From Thiobacillus sp. SCUT-2 (GTDB taxonomy: Bacteria; Pseudomonadota; Gammaproteobacteria; Burkholderiales; Thiobacillaceae), in NCBI RefSeq assembly GCF_035621355.1, contig NZ_CP141769.1, forward strand, positions 124,001-188,000: 64,000 nucleotides of DNA. The letters are read 5' to 3'. A model generated the notes under the pieces. It did not search any database. It saw only the letters and a list, made by a program, of their open reading frames with translations, and was not told the origin of the DNA. Positions within the stretch are counted from its first letter, which is position 1. Every line of letters begins with the position of its first letter. The position numbers were made by a program, and so were the translations under genes. Below are positions 60,227 to 64,000 of the stretch, in pieces.

Positions 60227-61482
60227 ACGCCGTGCACACCCTGAGCCTCGCGCTGGCTCTGGCCATGGCCAGCACCGCCCGAGCCGACTACCTGCCCGAC
60301 CCGGCGGCGGCCGAGGCGGCCCTGTGGGCTTCGTCTCCGGTCGCACAGGCGCGCGGCGAGTACGACGCGCAGACGCTGAGAAGCGCGAGCCTGAAGCGCG
60401 GCCGCGAGGAATGGACCGTCGGCGCCGACGCGCTGCAGCGCCGCATCGATGCGCCGCAGGAGCGCTATCCGGAATGGGGCGTGGCGGTTTCGCGGCCGCT
60501 GCGCCTGCCCGCGCGCGCGCAAGCCGACCGTGCGCTCGCGAAGGCGCTCACCGCGCACGCCGAGGCAAGCCTCGGCGAGGCGCTGCACGAAAGCGGGCGG
60601 CAACTGCTCGCTGCGTGGTTCGCGTGGCTCGGTGAGGCCAGCCAGGCGCCGTTGTGGCGGGCGCAGGTGCAGCTTGCCGAACAGCAGCTCGATGCCGTCA
60701 ATGCGCGCATCCGCCTGGGTGAGGCGCCGCGCGCCGATCGCGTGAGTGCCGAGGCGGCGCTGGCGCAGGTGCGCCTGCAGCAACAGCAGGCCGCGATGCG
60801 CGAGCAGCAGGCGCGCAGCCGCCTGCTGGCGCAGTTTCCCGGACTGCCGGTGCAGGCCGACCTTGCGCTGCCGGCACCGCAGGCGCCCGGCGGCACTGCC
60901 GAGGAATACGTCGGTCGTGTGCTCGAGCACGACCATGAACTGGCGCGGGCGCGGCGTCAGGCGGACATGCTGCAGGCCGAGGCGCGCCAATTCGCCAGCC
61001 GCCGCAGCGTCGATCCCAGCATCGGCGTGTTCTACAAGAACGAGATGGGCGGCAACGAGCATCTGGTCGGCGTGAGCGTCGGGCTGACGCTGCCGGGGCC
61101 GGCGCGTCGCACCGACCAGGAGGCGGCCGAGCGGCTCAGCACCACCGCCCAGGAGGCGGCGCGGCGGATGGAGCAACGGCTGCGCCAGGAAGCGGGCGCG
61201 AACTTCGAGGCCGCGGTCGCCCAGGCGGCGAACTGGCAGCAGGCGGATCGCGCGGCGGGCGCGCTGGCGGAGGCGGCGCGACTGGCGGCGCGCGCCTACG
61301 GTCTCGGCGAGGGAAGTTTGGACCAGGTCCTGCTCAACCGGCGGCTGGCGCTGGATGGCCAGTTGCAGGCGCAGCAGGCGCGCCTCGATGCCCTCTCCGC
61401 CGAGGCGCGCCTCAGGCTCGATGCGCACCAGCTGTGGCCGCTCGACCTCGGCGCCGAGGACGGCGCCCACGCGCATCCCTAG
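60223..61482 (+). CDS. Outer-membrane efflux protein (TolC family)
   Basis: 419-residue outer-membrane channel with a signal peptide ending TARA and two helical repeat domains rich in Ala/Gln/Arg; SVGLTLPGPARR marks the second beta segment. A CzcC-like partner for the adaptor and pump. GGAGAG precedes ATG 60223, which overlaps the pump stop. The C-terminus ends with HAHP. Confidence 0.85.
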   Translation: MNAVHTLSLALALAMASTARADYLPDPAAAEAALWASSPVAQARGEYDAQTLRSASLKRGREEWTVGADALQRRIDAPQERYPEWGVAVSRPLRLPARAQADRALAKALTAHAEASLGEALHESGRQLLAAWFAWLGEASQAPLWRAQVQLAEQQLDAVNARIRLGEAPRADRVSAEAALAQVRLQQQQAAMREQQARSRLLAQFPGLPVQADLALPAPQAPGGTAEEYVGRVLEHDHELARARRQADMLQAEARQFASRRSVDPSIGVFYKNEMGGNEHLVGVSVGLTLPGPARRTDQEAAERLSTTAQEAARRMEQRLRQEAGANFEAAVAQAANWQQADRAAGALAEAARLAARAYGLGEGSLDQVLLNRRLALDGQLQAQQARLDALSAEARLRLDAHQLWPLDLGAEDGAHAHP

Positions 61483-61568
61483 TCGGCCGTCGAAGCATGC
61501 CGCGCGGGCGGCGATGCGGGCTGTCCGGGCGTGCTCGCAGGGCACGACGCCAGGCGACGGATCGTTCC

Positions 61569-61597
61569 CGTTCCGCGCAATCGCGGCGCGCGGAACG
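61569..61597. terminator. Hairpin between convergent efflux and Sel1 genes
   Basis: 10-bp stem CGTTCCGCGC (61569-61578) with GCGCGGAACG (61588-61597), 9-nt loop, in the 129-nt convergent gap. No T tract follows on either strand. Confidence 0.45.
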
Positions 61598-61611
61598 TGT
61601 TGCGGGGCCTG

Positions 61612-62331
61612 TCAGGGCCGGGCCGGGACCGATGCGCCGTGGCTCAGGCGCCGCGCCTCTTCCTGCATCGCTGCGATCTGCTCGGGCTTCAGTTGCCACA
61701 CCAGGCTGTCGCGCGCCTTGGCTGCAGCGTCCACCCCCTGCGCGGCGGCGAGGTTGAACCAGAGGTAGGCGCGGGCCTTGTCCATCGCGGTTCCGGTGCC
61801 GTAGCGGTACATTTCTCCGAGACTGTACTGAGCGCTGGCGTAGCCGGCCTTCGCGGGCTTTTCGATCCAGCTGAAGGCGGCCTGGTAATCCTGCACCACG
61901 CCCCGGCCCTGCAGCAGGGCGAGGCCGTAGCGATACTGCGCCTCCGGCAGGCCCTGCTGGGCGGCCAGCGCAAACCACTTGGCGGCTTCCTTGTCGTTCT
62001 GGATGACGCCGTCGCCCTCGGCATAGTGCATGCCCAGCTGCAGCTGGGCTTCGGCATCGCCCCGCGCCGCCCGCGCGCTCGGCAGGACCGTCGGCGCGCG
62101 CACGTCGGGCTGGGGGTTCGTCGCGAGCGTGAGCCACGCCGTTGCGGCGACGAGGGCGCCGGCGCTGCCGAGCAGCATCAGCGGCTTCAGCACGCTGAGT
62201 GTCCAGAAACGATGGCGACAGTCGCGGCAGCGAAGCGGCTTGTGCAGCAGCAGATGGCGGATGCCGTCGTGTGCGTGCAGCGACCCGGTGCGAATCTTGT
62301 GGCTTCCGCATTGGGGGCAGACGTGCGGCAT
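61612..62331 (-). CDS. Zinc-ribbon and Sel1-repeat membrane protein
   Basis: 239-residue protein with an N-terminal zinc ribbon (CPQCGSHKIRTG and CRDCRHRF), one membrane helix (about residues 53-71) and three to four Sel1-like repeats, e.g. LQLGMHYAEGDGVIQNDKEA and YRYGLALLQGRGVVQDY. The Sel1 part should be periplasmic and mediate protein contacts. ATG 62331 is used; a TTG at 62343 is also in frame. It follows the haem-less lipoprotein gene by 8 nt. Confidence 0.8.
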   Translation of the reverse strand: MPHVCPQCGSHKIRTGSLHAHDGIRHLLLHKPLRCRDCRHRFWTLSVLKPLMLLGSAGALVAATAWLTLATNPQPDVRAPTVLPSARAARGDAEAQLQLGMHYAEGDGVIQNDKEAAKWFALAAQQGLPEAQYRYGLALLQGRGVVQDYQAAFSWIEKPAKAGYASAQYSLGEMYRYGTGTAMDKARAYLWFNLAAAQGVDAAAKARDSLVWQLKPEQIAAMQEEARRLSHGASVPARP

Positions 62332-62339
62332 TGCGGCCC

Positions 62340-62588
62340 TCAATGGATCCGTGCGGCGAGATGGTCGACCGCGGCGCGGACGTCGGCGTCCGTCAGCGCG
62401 GGGTTGGCGCCCTTGGGCGGCCGGGCATTGCGGCCCTGCAAGGCCGAGGTGTCGAACGGGATCGCACGGGGCGCCGGAGAGGCGACGGGCCCGGGGGGGC
62501 CGACGCCGGTCAATGCGTCTTCGCTGTCGCCGCAGGCCGCGAGCGACGGGGACCCCAGCGTGACGAGAAGAAAGGTCTCTTTCACCAT
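62340..62588 (-). CDS. Haem-less cytochrome-like small lipoprotein
   Basis: 82-residue lipoprotein with lipobox LAAC around residue 19. The C-terminal ~30 residues (KGANPALTDADVRAAVDHLA) closely resemble the end of cytochrome c5 domains, including both domains of the protein encoded just upstream. No CxxCH exists, so it cannot bind c-type haem; it looks like a cytochrome domain that lost its haem half by deletion. Whether it is still functional is unknown. Confidence 0.6.
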   Translation of the reverse strand: MVKETFLLVTLGSPSLAACGDSEDALTGVGPPGPVASPAPRAIPFDTSALQGRNARPPKGANPALTDADVRAAVDHLAARIH

Positions 62589-62640
62589 CGCGGCGCCCCT
62601 GGGCGCGTCCGGGGGAACACCCGGCACGCGCCGCATCGGA

Positions 62641-63459
62641 TTAAAGCTTGCCGCCGCCTTCGGTGACCAGATAGGCCACGGCGTTGGCGACGTCGGCTTC
62701 GCTCAGGGAAGCGTTGCCGCCCTTGGCGGGCATGGCGCGGATGCCGTGCAGCGCATGGTCGTACAGCGTCGCGTAGCCCTGGCTGATGCGCGGGCCCCAG
62801 GCCGCCTTGTCGCCCAGCTTCGGTGCGCCGGCGACGCCGGTGCCGTGGCAGGCCACGCACGTGCCTTCGAACACGGCCTTGCCCTTGGCCGGGTCGGGCT
62901 TGGCCGGCGCGGCCGCGGTCTTGCCGGCGTCGGCAGCCTTGCCGGCAGCAGCCGGGGCAGGCGCTTCGGGCGCCTTGAAGTCGGCGCCTGCGGCATTGGC
63001 CATGTAGGCCACGGCGCGCGCGACCTCGGTATCCGACAGGTCGCCGTCGCCGCCGCGCGGCGGCATCTGGCGGATGCCTTCGAGCGCGTGCTTGATCAGC
63101 GTGTCGTAGCCCTGCTTGATGCGCGGCCCCCAGTCAGCCTTGTTCTGGAACTTGGGAGCCCCCAGCGCGCCCGGCGTGTGGCAGGTGGTGCACACCGCCT
63201 CGAACACTTCCTGGCCCGACTTCTCGACCTTGGGCGCGTTGGCGTCGAGCGCAGCCAGCGTCGCGAACGGCTTGATGCGTTCCAGCGTCGCCTTCTGCGC
63301 GGCCTCGCTGCTGGTGTCGGGCTTGTGCTTGGCCTGAATGCTGAGCACCAGCATGACGATCAGGAAAATAGCCAGCAGGGGTGCGAACAATCCGGCAAGA
63401 ACCGAAATGAGGATTTCCTGCGGCGTGGCTTGAGTCATCTTGGCGTGCGAATCGGCCAT
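62641..63459 (-). CDS. Membrane-anchored diheme cytochrome c5
   Basis: 272-residue protein with an N-terminal membrane anchor (LFAPLLAIFLIVMLVLSI) and two cytochrome c5-type domains with haem sites CTTCHTPGA and CVACHGTGV, each followed by a Met-containing region (IRQMPPRGG and IRAMPAKGG). An Ala/Pro-rich linker joins the domains. It likely carries electrons in the periplasm between the bc1 complex and oxidases or reductases. ATG 63459 has AGG upstream; an earlier ATG at 63483 is possible. Confidence 0.88.
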   Translation of the reverse strand: MADSHAKMTQATPQEILISVLAGLFAPLLAIFLIVMLVLSIQAKHKPDTSSEAAQKATLERIKPFATLAALDANAPKVEKSGQEVFEAVCTTCHTPGALGAPKFQNKADWGPRIKQGYDTLIKHALEGIRQMPPRGGDGDLSDTEVARAVAYMANAAGADFKAPEAPAPAAAGKAADAGKTAAAPAKPDPAKGKAVFEGTCVACHGTGVAGAPKLGDKAAWGPRISQGYATLYDHALHGIRAMPAKGGNASLSEADVANAVAYLVTEGGGKL

Positions 63460-63582
63460 GAAAGTTTCCTTGGGGGGTGGCATCGAAAGCCGGGATTATA
63501 AGGAAAGCCTCACGGACAGGAAAGGGCGCGGGGCCGCCGGATGGACGCCGCACGGCAAACCGGCTATGCTTCGCCGCTCTTG

Positions 63583-63659
63583 GCGCCCGTAGCTCAGCTG
63601 GATAGAGTACTGCCCTCCGAAGGCAGGGGTCGTGCGTTCGAATCGCGCCGGGCGCGCCA
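63583..63659 (+). tRNA. tRNA-Arg (anticodon CCG)
   Basis: Full cloverleaf: acceptor GCGCCCG (63583-63589) with CGGGCGC (63649-63655), U8/A9, D-arm AGCTCAGCTGGATAGAG, anticodon stem CTGCC/GGCAG with loop CTCCGAA, anticodon CCG at 63617-63619, T-loop GTTCGAATC, discriminator G and encoded CCA (63657-63659). Reads CGG codons. Confidence 0.97.
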
Positions 63660-63764
63660 GTTTCCTGATCATGATCGGCTGCATCCCCTTGTCCCGCAAG
63701 GGTCTAATCTCCGCGCAGCGGGGGTAAACTCTGCCGCTGGCGTCACTTTCGAGTCTCTAGAATC

Positions 63765-64000
63765 ATGGCCATTCCCACCCCAACCGACATCAAACTGCAT
63801 CAGGCTTCGCACAAGATGGAGATCGCGTTCAACGACGGCGCGCGCTTCGAACTGCCCTTCGAGTTCCTGAGGGTCTATTCGCCGTCCGCCGAGGTGCGCG
63901 GCCACGGCCCGGGCCAGGAAGTGCTGCAGGTCGGCAAGCGCGACGTGCTGATCAACGCGGCCGAGCCCGTGGGCCTCTACGGCATCAACCTGTTCTTCTC
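63765..64000 (+). CDS. DUF971 / gamma-butyrobetaine hydroxylase N-terminal-like protein (partial)
   Basis: The first ~78 residues begin MAIPTPTDIKLHQASHKMEI and contain FELPFEFLRVYSPSAEVRGH and VGLYGINLFF, the DUF971 pattern. The gene runs off the window's right edge. DUF971 proteins are often encoded beside ubiE; the downstream neighbour is not visible. Function unknown. Confidence 0.85.
   Translation, partial: MAIPTPTDIKLHQASHKMEIAFNDGARFELPFEFLRVYSPSAEVRGHGPGQEVLQVGKRDVLINAAEPVGLYGINLFF

Noticed and set aside
56105-60346. Long leftward open frame opposite the RND efflux genes
   Set aside because: Antisense artefact of high GC; low-complexity basic composition and no start context.
63583-63659. 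tRNA-Arg as an integration site
   Set aside because: No integrase gene or duplicated tRNA 3' end is seen within the window.

Overview
The window is a high-GC (about two-thirds G+C) chromosomal segment from a Gram-negative bacterium. Its gene content and order point to a betaproteobacterium of the Thiobacillus / Hydrogenophilales-Nitrosomonadales type. The signs are a complete mra/dcw cluster with mDAP-type MurE, outer-membrane genes (pldA, lpxC, heptose genes), a thiosulfate dehydrogenase pair (tsdBA), many c-type cytochromes and heavy-metal efflux genes. Taxonomy is inferred from content only. No prophage, insertion sequence or CRISPR array was seen.

Left part (1-21 kb). groES, with a sigma-32-like promoter and a CIRCE operator, is followed by a lower-GC accessory patch holding a class II Fic protein with a repeat-rich operator region and a probable broken small gene. 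Next come bioA, a small cytochrome, an MBL/beta-CASP hydrolase, outer-membrane phospholipase A, a trypsin-like protease, a UDP-sugar dehydrogenase/epimerase pair (TviB/VipB type), an HDOD-GAF protein and dacB. A leftward block carries yraN-gmhA-BON lipoprotein-rfaE2-ubiD-pyrR-like and a glycine-zipper protein. rsmI-pyrC run rightward, then a leftward membrane protein and the RNase P RNA gene.

Centre (21-40.5 kb). This is the division and cell-wall cluster: Pmra with four MraZ boxes, then mraZ-rsmH-ftsL-ftsI-murE-murF-mraY-[mini-ORF]-murD-ftsW-[mini-ORF]-murG-murC-murB-ddlB-ftsQ-ftsA-ftsZ-lpxC and a small membrane protein. Almost every junction is a 4-bp stop/start overlap. The most unusual feature of the window is here. 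At two junctions (mraY/murD and ftsW/murG) the 3' end of the upstream gene is duplicated, enclosing a short extra ORF that keeps the stop/start overlaps on both sides.

Right part (40.5-64 kb). Two leftward secreted proteins or lipoproteins are followed by tsdBA (thiosulfate to tetrathionate) and a DciA/DUF721 gene divergent from secA. Next is a copper-handling set (small Met/His/Cys protein, TolC-family lipoprotein, Tat-exported multicopper oxidase, CusF-like chaperone). A leftward operon encodes cytochrome b, SHP-like cytochrome, diheme cytochrome, response regulator and sensor kinase. Divergent from it is a heavy-metal RND efflux operon (adaptor, pump, outer-membrane factor). Two near-consensus PmrA/QseB-type boxes lie in the shared intergenic region, one by each operon, suggesting that the embedded response regulator controls both. 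The window ends with a Sel1-repeat protein, a haem-less cytochrome-like lipoprotein, a membrane-anchored diheme cytochrome c5, tRNA-Arg(CCG) and the start of a DUF971 gene.
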